Positions 31,068 to 38,792 of a stretch of 38,792 nt of DNA are shown here, piece after piece. The stretch is from JACQKD01 sp964614265 (GTDB lineage: Bacteria > Patescibacteriota > Minisyncoccia > Phycocordibacterales > UBA918): positions 1 to 38,792 of the forward strand of contig CAZTKT010000002.1 of the NCBI GenBank assembly GCA_964614265.1, given 5' to 3'. Under the pieces are notes generated by a model. It did no database searches and was not told the DNA's origin. It saw only the letters and a list, made by a program, of their open reading frames with translations. The position numbers were made by a program, and so were the translations under genes. Within the stretch, counting starts at the first letter, position 1. Every line of letters begins with the position of its first letter.

Positions 31068-31100
31068 ACAAAAAAACCGCCAAAGGCGGTTTTTTTGTTT
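31067..31100. terminator. Bidirectional terminator after the clpB unit
   Basis: AACAAAAAAACCGCC, loop AAA, GGCGGTTTTTTTGTT: a 15-bp stem with an A-tract on one side and a T-tract on the other. It can end both the plus-strand clpB unit and the minus-strand helicase gene. Confidence 0.92.
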
Positions 31101-31113
31101 TTAAGAAATCGTA

Positions 31114-32430
31114 TTACACCACAAACGTCAACGCCTTCCCATTCTTTGCACCACGGCCCGTTCGGCCGATGCGATGGACGTAATCTTCATACGTTGCAGG
31201 AAGGTCGTAGTTGATGACATGGGAGACATCATCGACATGAATGCCGCGTGACGCCACGTCTGTCGCGACGAGTACCTGTACCTGTCCGTCCTTGAAGCGA
31301 TTAAGGGCTCGTTGTCGTTGTGGGTGAGACTTGTTCCCATGGATCGATTCAGCGGTAATCCCTGCATGGTTGAGTTGGGTACCCAATTTTTCCACACTGT
31401 GTTTCATTGCACCGAAGAGTAGTACTCGTGAGTACACACCCTTTTCTTTTAAGAGATCAACGAGAACCGTAAACTTATCATTACTGCCATAATGGACGAC
31501 ATCTTGTTCAATATTTGTCGTGATATCCTTCTTCTTCACTGACACCACGATTGGATCATGCAAGAAATCATGAATGAGCGCTTCGATGTTGCTTGACATC
31601 GTTGCTGAGAAAAAGAGTGTCTCGTGTTTTGTTGGAATGTCTTTGAGGATCTGTTTCATGTCGGCGATAAATCCCATGTCGAGCATGCGATCTGCCTCGT
31701 CGAGCACAACCGTTGAAATAGTCGCAGGTCGGATCGCGCGACGATCGATGAGATCCTGCACACGTCCGGGTGTGCCAACAATGAAATGATTTTTTCGTTT
31801 CAGTGATTGTATTTGTGGGCGGATATTGGTCCCTCCGACACAGATACTCGAAAAGATTTTCATGCCGAGCGAGAGCTTCTTCAGCTCCTGTTCGATTTGA
31901 ATCGCGAGTTCGCGCGTGGGTGTCAAAATCAGTGTCTGGCGATCATACGCCTTGAGGGTGAGGTTAATGAGCGGAATGAGGAACGCAGCAGTTTTGCCGG
32001 TGCCGGTATTCGCGAGCCCCACGACATCTCGTCCCGCAAGAATATGCGGGATGATCTGATCTTGGATTGGTGTGGGTGTTTGGAGCTTTGCCTCCATGAT
32101 CGCCGAAAGCAGTGGTCGTTCGAGTTGGAAATCTTGAAATCGATGCGTTGGTGTGTACACCTCCTCGGCGACGGTGCTGACCGGATTGCGGTTGATAAAT
32201 TGCGACACGTCGAAGGTGGACATTTTTCGTCCACCACCACGGCCGGATGGCGCTCGTCGAGCACCACCAAAACGGCTCTGCGGTGCAGATCGATGCGGTG
32301 ATCGTCCATCAGTACTTGGTCGACTGGTAGATCGTCCCCTCTGTCCACTGCTGTGGCGGGTAGACGATGAGTAACTACGGCTTCCTCGTGAGGAAGGACT
32401 CCGACTTGGTCGGGTTTGGGTATAAGTCAT
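31114..32430 (-). CDS. DEAD-box ATP-dependent RNA helicase (RhlE-like)
   Basis: 438 residues. Residues 1-70 are a disordered Arg/Ser/Gly-rich tail with RS and RGGG runs, probably RNA-binding. The helicase core has a Q motif (F at about 101, TPTPIQ), motif I ANTGTGKT (140-147), Ia PTRELA, II DEAD (244-247), III SAT, V ATDVASRGIH and VI HRIGRTGRG, ending soon after motif VI. In bacteria such tails are more often C-terminal; here it is N-terminal. Likely roles are ribosome assembly or mRNA turnover. It shares the bidirectional terminator with the clpB unit. Confidence 0.93.
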   Translation of the reverse strand: MTYTQTRPSRSPSSRGSRSYSSSTRHSSGQRGRSTSRPSTDGRSPHRSAPQSRFGGARRAPSGRGGGRKMSTFDVSQFINRNPVSTVAEEVYTPTHRFQDFQLERPLLSAIMEAKLQTPTPIQDQIIPHILAGRDVVGLANTGTGKTAAFLIPLINLTLKAYDRQTLILTPTRELAIQIEQELKKLSLGMKIFSSICVGGTNIRPQIQSLKRKNHFIVGTPGRVQDLIDRRAIRPATISTVVLDEADRMLDMGFIADMKQILKDIPTKHETLFFSATMSSNIEALIHDFLHDPIVVSVKKKDITTNIEQDVVHYGSNDKFTVLVDLLKEKGVYSRVLLFGAMKHSVEKLGTQLNHAGITAESIHGNKSHPQRQRALNRFKDGQVQVLVATDVASRGIHVDDVSHVINYDLPATYEDYVHRIGRTGRGAKNGKALTFVV

Positions 32431-32617
32431 GTATATGTGTTAAGAGAGCACACGAAACATCAGAAAAAAGTGAATGATGTGTGGGTATGCCCTAGGGCCT
32501 TGTGTGCAGGTATAATCCGAATCATCTGTTCTTGCAGGGTATTCGCAGCTCAAGAGCCCTACACGAGAATCTCAAGTTGCCCGTATGATACTACAGAAGC
32601 CAATATAAGTCAAGTTT

Positions 32618-35600
32618 TTAGACCTGTTGATTTTTTCTTGCTTGAGCGCTTGTTTTTGCAGGCTTCCACCCTCTCGCTTGTTGCATCTTAGCGTATGCAT
32701 CATTGATGATGCGACTGATAGCTGTCTTCTGCTTTGCCACCTCTGGATCTTGCTCACCGTCTGGGTGGTACTTTTTTCGTAGGAGTCGCCACGCTTTGTG
32801 TGCCTCTGCAGAGGTGGCATCTTTCCTGAGTCCAAGTACTGCATATGGGTCGAGTTTTTCCCAATGGTCAATATTCAATTGTAACTTTTCTGTTTCTTTT
32901 TGTCCTGTTGCTTTTATCTCCTCGGTTTTTTCAGTTTGTCCTGAGTTGTTCTCTGGGGGAGGTGGGGGAGTGGGTTCTGCTTCTGCACGTCTTCGAGGAT
33001 TTCGAACCCTCTCTAACGGGGTTCTTCCCATCACGGGTATGAACGCGGGGGGTAGAACATCTGCAGAGGCTGGAGCTGGAGGAACAGGATCTAATACTTC
33101 AGGTATCGTGGTGGGGCGCTCTGTGATATTAGTGATAGTCGTAGAGCGAGATACCGGCACCTCCGTCGCGAGCTGTGGTATTCCAGAGCCACTGTGTGTT
33201 GCGAGAACCGCAAACCGTGCTGTACCATCTGGCATTTTTCCGACGACCTGTCCAATTTCTGCAAATTTTCCTTTAAATTCCACTTTCCCATCAGCACCTT
33301 TACTGAAAAACATTTTTCCTATCTCGCTGTCTGGGTTGATCGAAATTTTCCCATCGGCTGTTATGGGGACTTCAACGACGTGTGATTGTGTATTACGGCT
33401 TAAAGACAAGAGTAATTTTAATTTACCGGCCTTTAGCTCATTTTGGATGTTGGGCGACAGAGCTCCACGCGCAGATGAGCCTCCAGTAGCCATCCTGTGT
33501 ATGTCAAAGGCGTACCCACCTTGTGGATCTATCCCCGTGCCTTTTTCACCACCCCATTGTAGTTTTAATTCATTTTTGTCAGCTATAGAGGTTTTATTGT
33601 CGTACCAGGTTCTGTGAATTTTCTGAAAGAGCTCTGGATGAGCTTCGGTGAATTCCTGTGAAGTCACGGTAACACTCTCTGTTGCAGTGATTGACTTCAT
33701 TACCTCAGTCACTTCCATGCCGCGTGCCTTCAACATGTCCCGTGACTCTTGGAGAAGTCTGCCATCAGTTCCAAAGTGAACATCGGTGACTGGCGCACTA
33801 TTTTTGAAGACTGTAAATGTATGTTCCGGTGCGCCCGGTGTTGCTACCATGTCGATTTTCCCTGCTGTGTACGTGACTGTTGGACCTTGTGGAGTATGTA
33901 ATGTTGCCATCGCGGGAGTTCTATCACCTTTCCACCAGCCACGGAGACCTTCGAGTGCAGTGAGGCTTTGAGGATTTGGGTTGTTGTCCATACCGATCGC
34001 ATGTTCGAGTAAGCCAACCTTCTCATTACTGACAAATGCCGATGCTTCTTGCCCGAGGGCACCGATCGTGAGACCGCTCAGAACGGCTATTCCTACAGTA
34101 CGTCCCACCCTTCTGTTCTTCATTTTTTTGAAGATTTCGTCCTTCTTCTCCATACTTTCATCGCCGTCCTCTCGTAATTGACGAGTTTGTTCAGTCACCG
34201 TTGAGGCTACAAAGGTGTCAAAGGATGTACCGGGTGGCAGTGTAATGGTGCCATCAGTAACTTTTTGACGGAGCGCAACCTTTGCTTCTGCGCAGGCGAT
34301 ATCGAGTGCCATACGTTCCTGTTCAACTGATTTGAAGTCTGAGTAGGCAAGCAGGTCGATGTGCTCTGTATCGGACAGCAGAATGCGCGATCGTGCTTCG
34401 GAGAGGGCATTGAGTGCGGCATAGAACTCTTCCTGAGTGTTCACCTCACTCGAGAGACTTTTGATGGATTCAGTGAGTGATACGGCGGAGACGGTCTTAT
34501 AGATGGCCTGTTCCATCTGTGTACGACGCTTCATGTCCGGATCCATCTCTTTCCCTTTCGCTCGTTCTCTGGCGTGTTGACGCCTCTCATCTTTTACTTT
34601 TCGGTTTTCTCTTGCTCCCGCTATGACTCCCCCATATGCTGCTGATAGCCCCAATGTTCCCCATGCGAGCACACGACTTCTGGCGGCACTTTGTGACAGC
34701 CTGACGCCGACTGCATAGGCGATAGCGACGCCAGAGGCAATAGTGGTTTCATTGACCAAGCTACCCAACTTTGTTGACTGGATTTTTTCAGCAATACGAT
34801 CGCCGACAGTGTGCTGTGCTTCTGTACGTACTCCCAGTTTTGCTTTCCCGATTACGAGTTCAATCTCTGTATCTATGTCTTCTATGCGTGCACCATGTTC
34901 CACTGCATTTTTTGCATTTTGCGCGATCTCACAGATGCTGTCGGTGTGATTGACAGCCTGCTGTAGTTGTTCACCACTCAGACCGGTTGCTGCAGCAATA
35001 ATTCTATGTCGCTCCTCGGTAAAAGAGGCATCATCTATACTGCCACTGGCATATTCTCGGATCAAGGCGCGAACTTCGGTATTGAGCGTACTATTTGTAT
35101 CAGTCTCGATTGTTCGCTTTTCTCCTGCATGGATGATGTCCTCGTCTTCATATTCTTGTATAAAGCGATCAATGACAGCGTTCATTGCTTCGGTATGTGC
35201 AGATTGCTCCGCGCCTTCTCCCACATAGAGATTACCCGACGCAACGATATCTTTTTTTGCAAGAGCGATTTCTTTTTGTCGGTAGTATTCACGAGCAAGA
35301 TTATGTTTCCAGATCTTTTGGAACACCCCCTTAAATCCTTTGAGCTCTGCTTTTGAGGCAGTCATCCGCTCATCCGCCATATCACGAGCCTGTTCTTCGA
35401 GCGCACCGCTGGTGTCGATGATCGCGACACGTTGTTTTTTCTTTTTAGGTGCTCCCTCGTTTGTTGTGACCAAGTTTTGTTCTTCTGGTGGCAGCTGGGA
35501 TGGTACACGTACCAAAGCATTTGTTTCAGTTGGCACATTTTCTGGTGGGAGTGGTACTTTTGTCTCAGTAGCTTCTGCTCCAGCATTCGCGGCATCTTCT

Positions 35601-36115
35601 GCTGGTGGGTGAGGCACGGTATCAGGACCCTCTACTGGTACCCCCTCCTTTAGATCAGGGCTGGCGGTGAGAGGTGTTTCGCTGACGATTGTGAGATTGC
35701 CCTCGGGAGAGATCTTGAGACGAGCCTTCGGGTCTCTAGATTGCAATTGGAGTTCTTTTGTGAGAGCTCCTTGTAGGGTCGAGAGATGCTCTTCTATCTC
35801 TTTAATTCTACCTCGGCCGGTTACTTCCGGCATATCAACGGTAATTCCTCCACTGGGAGTGTTTATGAGCATACCGGCAGCAGATATTTCGCCACCAAAG
35901 AATCCTTCTGAAGCCAACGTGGCACTAAAAAAAATCCCACTTGACGTCTGGGTGATCTCGATTGTTTGGAGTTTTGCTCGTCTAGGTCTACCCTCAAGTG
36001 TTGCACCAATAATACCTTTCAGCACTTCCATATCAACCAGAGATCCCTCAGGTCCCTTTTCTTCGGTGGGTGTTTGCTCTTGCGCGCGAGCTTTTCTTGC
36101 AGATTCAAATCTCAT
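32618..36115 (-). CDS. Very large protein with hydrophobic segments and a C-terminal J domain
   Basis: 1165 residues, the largest gene here. Approximate order: beta-rich N-terminal domain (25-150), Pro/Thr/Glu linker (150-225), long charged helices (225-450), hydrophobic hairpin (455-500), helices (510-655), and a further hydrophobic segment GIAVLSGLTIGALG (667-690). A beta-rich domain (700-1000), a Pro-rich linker (1010-1075) and a J domain (1085-1150) follow; DPYAVLGLRKDATSAEAHKAWRLLRKKYHPDGE holds His1117-Pro1118-Asp1119. HPD is the motif that stimulates DnaK ATPase. I know no family with this combination. The gene starts seven bases after its small upstream partner. Topology is unresolved: the J domain should face the cytoplasm. 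Confidence 0.85.
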   Translation of the reverse strand: MRFESARKARAQEQTPTEEKGPEGSLVDMEVLKGIIGATLEGRPRRAKLQTIEITQTSSGIFFSATLASEGFFGGEISAAGMLINTPSGGITVDMPEVTGRGRIKEIEEHLSTLQGALTKELQLQSRDPKARLKISPEGNLTIVSETPLTASPDLKEGVPVEGPDTVPHPPAEDAANAGAEATETKVPLPPENVPTETNALVRVPSQLPPEEQNLVTTNEGAPKKKKQRVAIIDTSGALEEQARDMADERMTASKAELKGFKGVFQKIWKHNLAREYYRQKEIALAKKDIVASGNLYVGEGAEQSAHTEAMNAVIDRFIQEYEDEDIIHAGEKRTIETDTNSTLNTEVRALIREYASGSIDDASFTEERHRIIAAATGLSGEQLQQAVNHTDSICEIAQNAKNAVEHGARIEDIDTEIELVIGKAKLGVRTEAQHTVGDRIAEKIQSTKLGSLVNETTIASGVAIAYAVGVRLSQSAARSRVLAWGTLGLSAAYGGVIAGARENRKVKDERRQHARERAKGKEMDPDMKRRTQMEQAIYKTVSAVSLTESIKSLSSEVNTQEEFYAALNALSEARSRILLSDTEHIDLLAYSDFKSVEQERMALDIACAEAKVALRQKVTDGTITLPPGTSFDTFVASTVTEQTRQLREDGDESMEKKDEIFKKMKNRRVGRTVGIAVLSGLTIGALGQEASAFVSNEKVGLLEHAIGMDNNPNPQSLTALEGLRGWWKGDRTPAMATLHTPQGPTVTYTAGKIDMVATPGAPEHTFTVFKNSAPVTDVHFGTDGRLLQESRDMLKARGMEVTEVMKSITATESVTVTSQEFTEAHPELFQKIHRTWYDNKTSIADKNELKLQWGGEKGTGIDPQGGYAFDIHRMATGGSSARGALSPNIQNELKAGKLKLLLSLSRNTQSHVVEVPITADGKISINPDSEIGKMFFSKGADGKVEFKGKFAEIGQVVGKMPDGTARFAVLATHSGSGIPQLATEVPVSRSTTITNITERPTTIPEVLDPVPPAPASADVLPPAFIPVMGRTPLERVRNPRRRAEAEPTPPPPPENNSGQTEKTEEIKATGQKETEKLQLNIDHWEKLDPYAVLGLRKDATSAEAHKAWRLLRKKYHPDGEQDPEVAKQKTAISRIINDAYAKMQQARGWKPAKTSAQARKNQQV

Positions 36116-36122
36116 AGAGATG

Positions 36123-36440
36123 TTAGGCTACAGCGTTTCCTACATAGATATCCTTCAGTCGGACGAGTGCAGTTGCAACTACTTCATCAAGATTAGCGAT
36201 GTGTGCTTGGCAAAAAGTTTGGATTTCTGTTTCATCTCCGATATCGAGTTTTTTTTCAAACTCCTCAAGGTGTTCTGCAGGCATATGCGCAAGGATTTCA
36301 GCATTGATCATATTTTCCGCTCGTTCGACAAGGTCTGCACGCAATTGGTCTCGCACTTCGGTAGGGAGGTCGGCGAGCTCTTTTTTTTCTTGCAGTAATG
36401 TATCGGCAAATGCTTCAAGAGTGTGTTCCATTGCAAACAT
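36123..36440 (-). CDS. Small helical protein upstream of the J-domain giant (DUF5663-like)
   Basis: 105 residues, all helical and acidic: LQEKKELADLPTEVRDQLRADLVERAENMINAEILAHMPAEHLEEFEKKLDIGDETEIQTFCQAHIANLDEVVATALVRLKDIY. The pattern (a short LP turn, R-x-x-L, then a P-x-E-x-x-x-x-F-E-x-x-L turn) resembles DUF5663 proteins common in Parcubacteria; I hold that name loosely. Starts at 36440 or 36428 are both possible. Seven bases separate it from the giant gene, so it is probably a cotranscribed partner. Confidence 0.72.
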   Translation of the reverse strand: MFAMEHTLEAFADTLLQEKKELADLPTEVRDQLRADLVERAENMINAEILAHMPAEHLEEFEKKLDIGDETEIQTFCQAHIANLDEVVATALVRLKDIYVGNAVA

Positions 36441-36817
36441 ATTATACTAGTAGCTACTCCTCTTTCCTTGCACCAGTATACTTCCTCTGAGGGGGGGGTG
36501 GAATAGCTGTTGTCCACTTTTCGAATCCCGCCCGGGCTCGAACAAAACACACAAAATGACCTAGACATTCGTCCAAGTCATTTTGCTCTTGTGCGCCGAA
36601 ATGGAGATGGTTCGAACCTTGTGTCTGGTACACATAGAGACATAGTGCCCTGAATATATGTTGGTCGCTGTCGTGTGCTAGCTAGTAGTCGTAACTGGCT
36701 CTGAACTTGGGGGGATGTTCTGAAAGCCATAATAATAGAAAACCAAGCTAGTATCAAATATTTTTTATAGTTATACATTGGAGAAAAAAATAAAGAAGAT
36801 TATAATAGTATAACTAT
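36441..36817. other. Intergenic border of the AT-rich segment
   Basis: No convincing gene. It contains a 14-bp imperfect hairpin (AAAATGAC/GTCATTTT outer arms, 36552-36583) and tRNA-like scraps (CCCGCCCGGGCTCGAAC near 36527, GGTTCGAACC near 36612) that do not fold as full tRNAs. After about 36720 the sequence becomes strongly AT-rich and leads to a TATAAT at 36801-36806, 11 bases before the next ATG. Confidence 0.6.
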
Positions 36818-37711
36818 ATGCAAACAAAAGTTCCTATCACAATTCATCTTGATGGTACAGGAGTCCAAGATGGTTCAATTTTGATAGAAGACCTAGTACC
36901 GGCATTACAGGGCTTTTCTAGTGCTTATGGAAAAATTGCAAGTAATTACTCTCAAGATTTAAATCATAACATTAGAGTTGAGTCATTTAAACCTGGTAGT
37001 TTTATTGTTAGTTTGTCTACAACAATACTTGAATATAAAGATGCTCTTAGTGCTACAGCAGATGCAATGTCAATTGTTGGCGGTGTTGGTGTAAGTGGTA
37101 CGGTTGTTTATAAAGTTATTGATTATGTAATAAAAACCCTCAGTGCTAAAAAACATATCAAAAATCAGCCATATACTCAACAAGTAAATTATAATTCAGG
37201 TAATGTTGTAATAATCAATGCCGACAATGTTGAATTAACTGTGCCATTAGAAGTTTATCAAATAGTGAAAGCTAGAACTATTGATGCGGACCTCAACAAG
37301 ATTGCGTCACTAATTGACGAAGAAAATATAAAAGAACTAAGTATAACTTATGAACGAGATGGTGAAATAGTTTCTGAAACAATAGACACTGATTCAAAAA
37401 AGTATTTTGATATGGATGATAAAGTAGTTTCTGAAACTAAAGACTCTTGGATAACTTGCAAGATAAATTCTTTAACTAAAACAACTAATCGTGGACAGGC
37501 ATATTTACCTGATGGTACGAGAGTGGGTTTTAAATTGGCTGGAGAAACACCCGATAATCTATATAAACATTTTGCACATAAGGGATGGGTAAAAATGTAC
37601 TGTAAGGTTAAGCTAGATGAAAGTTTAAAACCAATTGAACTTGATGTTTATGATATTCAACAAATAGAGAATGAATTACCTTTTAAAAAACCTGAAGAAA
37701 ATATAGGGTAG
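36818..37711 (+). CDS. Hypothetical protein, probably horizontally acquired
   Basis: 297 residues. The N-terminus ITIHLDGTGVQDGSILIEDLVPALQGFSSAYGKIA resembles a widespread uncharacterised protein type opening with hLDGxxVxDGxIxxxDLxxxLxxF; I cannot name the family safely. A Gly/Val-rich hydrophobic stretch (about 88-112, SIVGGVGVSGTVVYKVIDYVI) may be a membrane or glycine-zipper segment. The C-terminal half is a charged alpha/beta domain (AYLPDGTRVGFKLAGETPDNLYKHFAHKGW). The gene is far more AT-rich than its neighbours and uses A/T-ending codons. It has its own TATAAT box and its own terminator, so it stands alone. Confidence 0.85.
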   Translation: MQTKVPITIHLDGTGVQDGSILIEDLVPALQGFSSAYGKIASNYSQDLNHNIRVESFKPGSFIVSLSTTILEYKDALSATADAMSIVGGVGVSGTVVYKVIDYVIKTLSAKKHIKNQPYTQQVNYNSGNVVIINADNVELTVPLEVYQIVKARTIDADLNKIASLIDEENIKELSITYERDGEIVSETIDTDSKKYFDMDDKVVSETKDSWITCKINSLTKTTNRGQAYLPDGTRVGFKLAGETPDNLYKHFAHKGWVKMYCKVKLDESLKPIELDVYDIQQIENELPFKKPEENIG

Positions 37712-37736
37712 TGATATAACATAAAAAGCTTAAACG

Positions 37737-37767
37737 AAAAAACAAGCGACTTTTCGCCTGTTTTTTT
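37737..37767 (+). terminator. Terminator of the AT-rich gene
   Basis: AAAAAACAAGCGA pairs with TCGCCTGTTTTTT over 13 bp with one mismatch, ending in seven T residues. Confidence 0.85.
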
Positions 37768-37867
37768 ACCCTGCTCCGCATCGTGAACAACGTTAGAACC
37801 ATTTTTGAGAGGGAAAATGGGTATATCTACATTCCAGACCTACGGACACAGGGGCAGATTTAGTTTA

Positions 37868-37897
37868 TTGATCCAAAACTGTGTGATGGTGTAAACT
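37868..37897 (+). promoter_or_regulatory. Putative promoter of the 159-residue gene
   Basis: TTGATC (37868-37873), 18 bases, TAAACT (37892-37897), seven bases before the ATG at 37905. The -10 hexamer is identical to that of toxin-antitoxin module 1 and again predicts a leaderless message. Confidence 0.5.
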
Positions 37898-37904
37898 ATT
37901 TATT

Positions 37905-38384
37905 ATGGAAGACCTATCCAACTACGACAAGCTTCGCGAGGATGCTCAAAAACTGTATGGCGGTACACGTTCTATTTTGTCGCCTGCTCTGAACGAACAT
38001 GTACACTTTACCGCAGAAGGCTTCAACCACATCATTTTTAAAGGTTCACGAAGTGAGCGAGAACGCCCATCACAAATACTACGTTTCAAACTACTGCCTC
38101 GGGCAATCAAACTGATAGGATACTCTACAACCTATCAGGAATATGAGGAAACCATCAAACGATTTGAAGTTAAAAGTCACAAGAAGAGAATACTAAAAGC
38201 AAAGCCAGTGAAGTATTGGGGCATCATTGCTATTACCGATGGACGCAAAATAAAAGTCATTCTCCGTAAAATTGGCGACAACGGACAGTTACACTTTTGG
38301 AGTATTGTGCCAGCGTGGACTACAAATAAATATCGAGATATGAAGCTCTTTAACACCATGAAAGGCAACCCTGATGAGGATTAG
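37905..38384 (+). CDS. BECR/PBECR-like putative ribonuclease-fold protein
   Basis: 159 residues. NEHVHFTAEGFNHIIFKGS, RFKLLPRAIKLI, YWGIIAITDGRKIKVILRKIGDNGQLHFWSIVPAW and a short charged tail match a protein type I associate with Parcubacteria genomes. The strand pattern and conserved His/Arg/Lys recall phage-borne Barnase-EndoU-Colicin-RelE-like (PBECR) nucleases. The activity is inference. There is no antitoxin-sized partner next to it. Own promoter and own terminator; imperfect direct repeats lie on both sides (37771-37800 and 38691-38721). Confidence 0.75.
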   Translation: MEDLSNYDKLREDAQKLYGGTRSILSPALNEHVHFTAEGFNHIIFKGSRSERERPSQILRFKLLPRAIKLIGYSTTYQEYEETIKRFEVKSHKKRILKAKPVKYWGIIAITDGRKIKVILRKIGDNGQLHFWSIVPAWTTNKYRDMKLFNTMKGNPDED

Positions 38385-38385
38385 A

Positions 38386-38424
38386 AAACAAAAAACACCA
38401 CCTTGTAGATGGTGTCCTTTGTTG
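38386..38424. terminator. Terminator after the 159-residue gene
   Basis: ACACCA (38395-38400) pairs with TGGTGT (38410-38415), extended by AACAAA against TTTGTT with a two-base interruption. It has the same A-tract/T-tract design as the other terminators here and could work in both directions. Confidence 0.65.
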
Positions 38425-38792
38425 TGCCTGCCTTCGGCTTATGTATTAGCCGAATAGGGCTGACGCCCCACAAGCACCTGCCCACTATATACCAGAAAAG
38501 ATGAACGGACAATGAGTGTGTACACAGTGTCCTCAGGAGGATTTGAACCCCAAATCTGGCGTTCAGAGGACGCTTGCTTTTAAGCGTTGCATTGATTCGA
38601 TACTATCTTTTTTTACCCCACCCCGCTACTCACTATTTTGCTTATCATAAATACAGCACGAAATGAAGCTCTTGCCTCTGTTCGTACACACTGGCTCCGT
38701 TCAATGGACGATGTTAGAACCTGTTTGGTAGGTGGCACCTCCCGCTACCCCTCAACTAGGACAGTTGTTAATAATGAATAATACTCCGAAGG
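38425..38792. other. Non-coding end of the window with a tRNA-like remnant
   Basis: No gene seen. It holds a small hairpin (TTCGGCT/AGCCGAA, 38432-38453) and a minus-strand tRNA-3'-half-like stretch at about 38528-38576. The latter has T-arm-like GGGGTTCAAATCC and an anticodon-arm-like AGCGT/ACGC stem with loop CCTCTGA, but no matching 5' half. There is also a 31-base imperfect copy of 37771-37800. The left edge of another unit may begin beyond the window. Confidence 0.5.

Noticed and set aside
32431..32617. Possible small gene between the helicase and the J-domain protein
   Set aside because: The open frames here are short, AT-poor shadows with no start signals; I see only the helicase upstream region and an unmarked 3' end.
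36600..36670. Possible complete tRNA around GGTTCGAACC
   Set aside because: No acceptor stem closes and the T stem has mismatches; at most a remnant.
36578..36778. 66-codon minus-strand frame left of the AT-rich gene
   Set aside because: No ribosome site, no family similarity, and it crosses the composition border; probably chance.
1..38792. CRISPR array, insertion sequence with terminal repeats, rRNA genes, alternative genetic code
   Set aside because: No regularly spaced repeats, no transposase ORF and no rRNA-like stretch were seen. TGA ends clear genes such as atpF and the module 1 toxin, so it is not read as Gly or Trp.

Overview
The window looks like a chromosomal segment of a Candidate Phyla Radiation bacterium (Patescibacteria, probably Parcubacteria-like). 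This is an inference from gene content and style, not from a marker tree. The supporting signs are an F-type ATP synthase operon broken up by lineage-specific small ORFs, a shortened delta subunit, an epsilon subunit reduced to its N-terminal domain, an IF-2 without the long N-terminal extension, a run of tiny pilin-like membrane proteins, and large conserved proteins of unknown function. TGA serves as an ordinary stop codon, so the standard code applies. Most promoters I can see put the -10 box 5-11 bases before the start codon, so transcripts should be leaderless or nearly so. A Shine-Dalgarno site decides the start for only a few genes.

Layout. 0-1.9 kb: a large serine recombinase whose reading frame runs antisense through tRNA-His. 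1.9-11.3 kb: the ATP synthase operon, atpB-E-F-H-A-G-D-C. Between atpA and atpG lie two toxin-antitoxin modules and a cargo gene. Each module is followed by another copy of the first ~60 bases of atpG, so the atpG start occurs three times and only the third copy is joined to a full gene. Further accessory ORFs sit between atpG, atpD and atpC, one of them with a homopolymer frameshift. 11.4-14 kb: a protein with a CxDxR motif, a small CxxC protein, thioredoxin reductase and a lone HicB-like protein. 14-17.3 kb: rpsU-ybeY-ftsA-ftsZ on the minus strand. 17.4-21 kb: a methyltransferase, a membrane-anchored solute-binding protein and four tandem VirB2/pilin-like proteins. 21-23.5 kb: a two-gene membrane-protein operon with a palindrome in its 5' leader.

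23.7-24.6 kb: four minus-strand tRNA genes (Leu-TAG, Lys-CTT, Leu-TAA, Cys-GCA); the 3' ends of the Lys and Cys genes are duplicated 130-145 bases away. 24.7-26.6 kb: infB-rbfA. 26.7-31 kb: a cysteine desulfurase, ClpB and a small membrane protein. 31-36.4 kb: a DEAD-box helicase, then a 1165-residue protein ending in a J domain with a small partner gene. 36.4-38.8 kb: an AT-rich, probably acquired segment with two unfamiliar genes and tRNA-like debris.

Working together, the core genes cover energy conversion (ATP synthase), cell division (FtsA/FtsZ), translation (S21, YbeY, IF-2, RbfA, tRNAs), proteostasis (ClpB and the J-domain protein) and redox/sulfur chemistry (TrxB, cysteine desulfurase). 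The most striking structure is the atpG locus. It looks like two successive insertions into an essential gene, each carrying a replacement 5' end that restores the gene and placing a toxin-antitoxin pair inside the ATP synthase operon.
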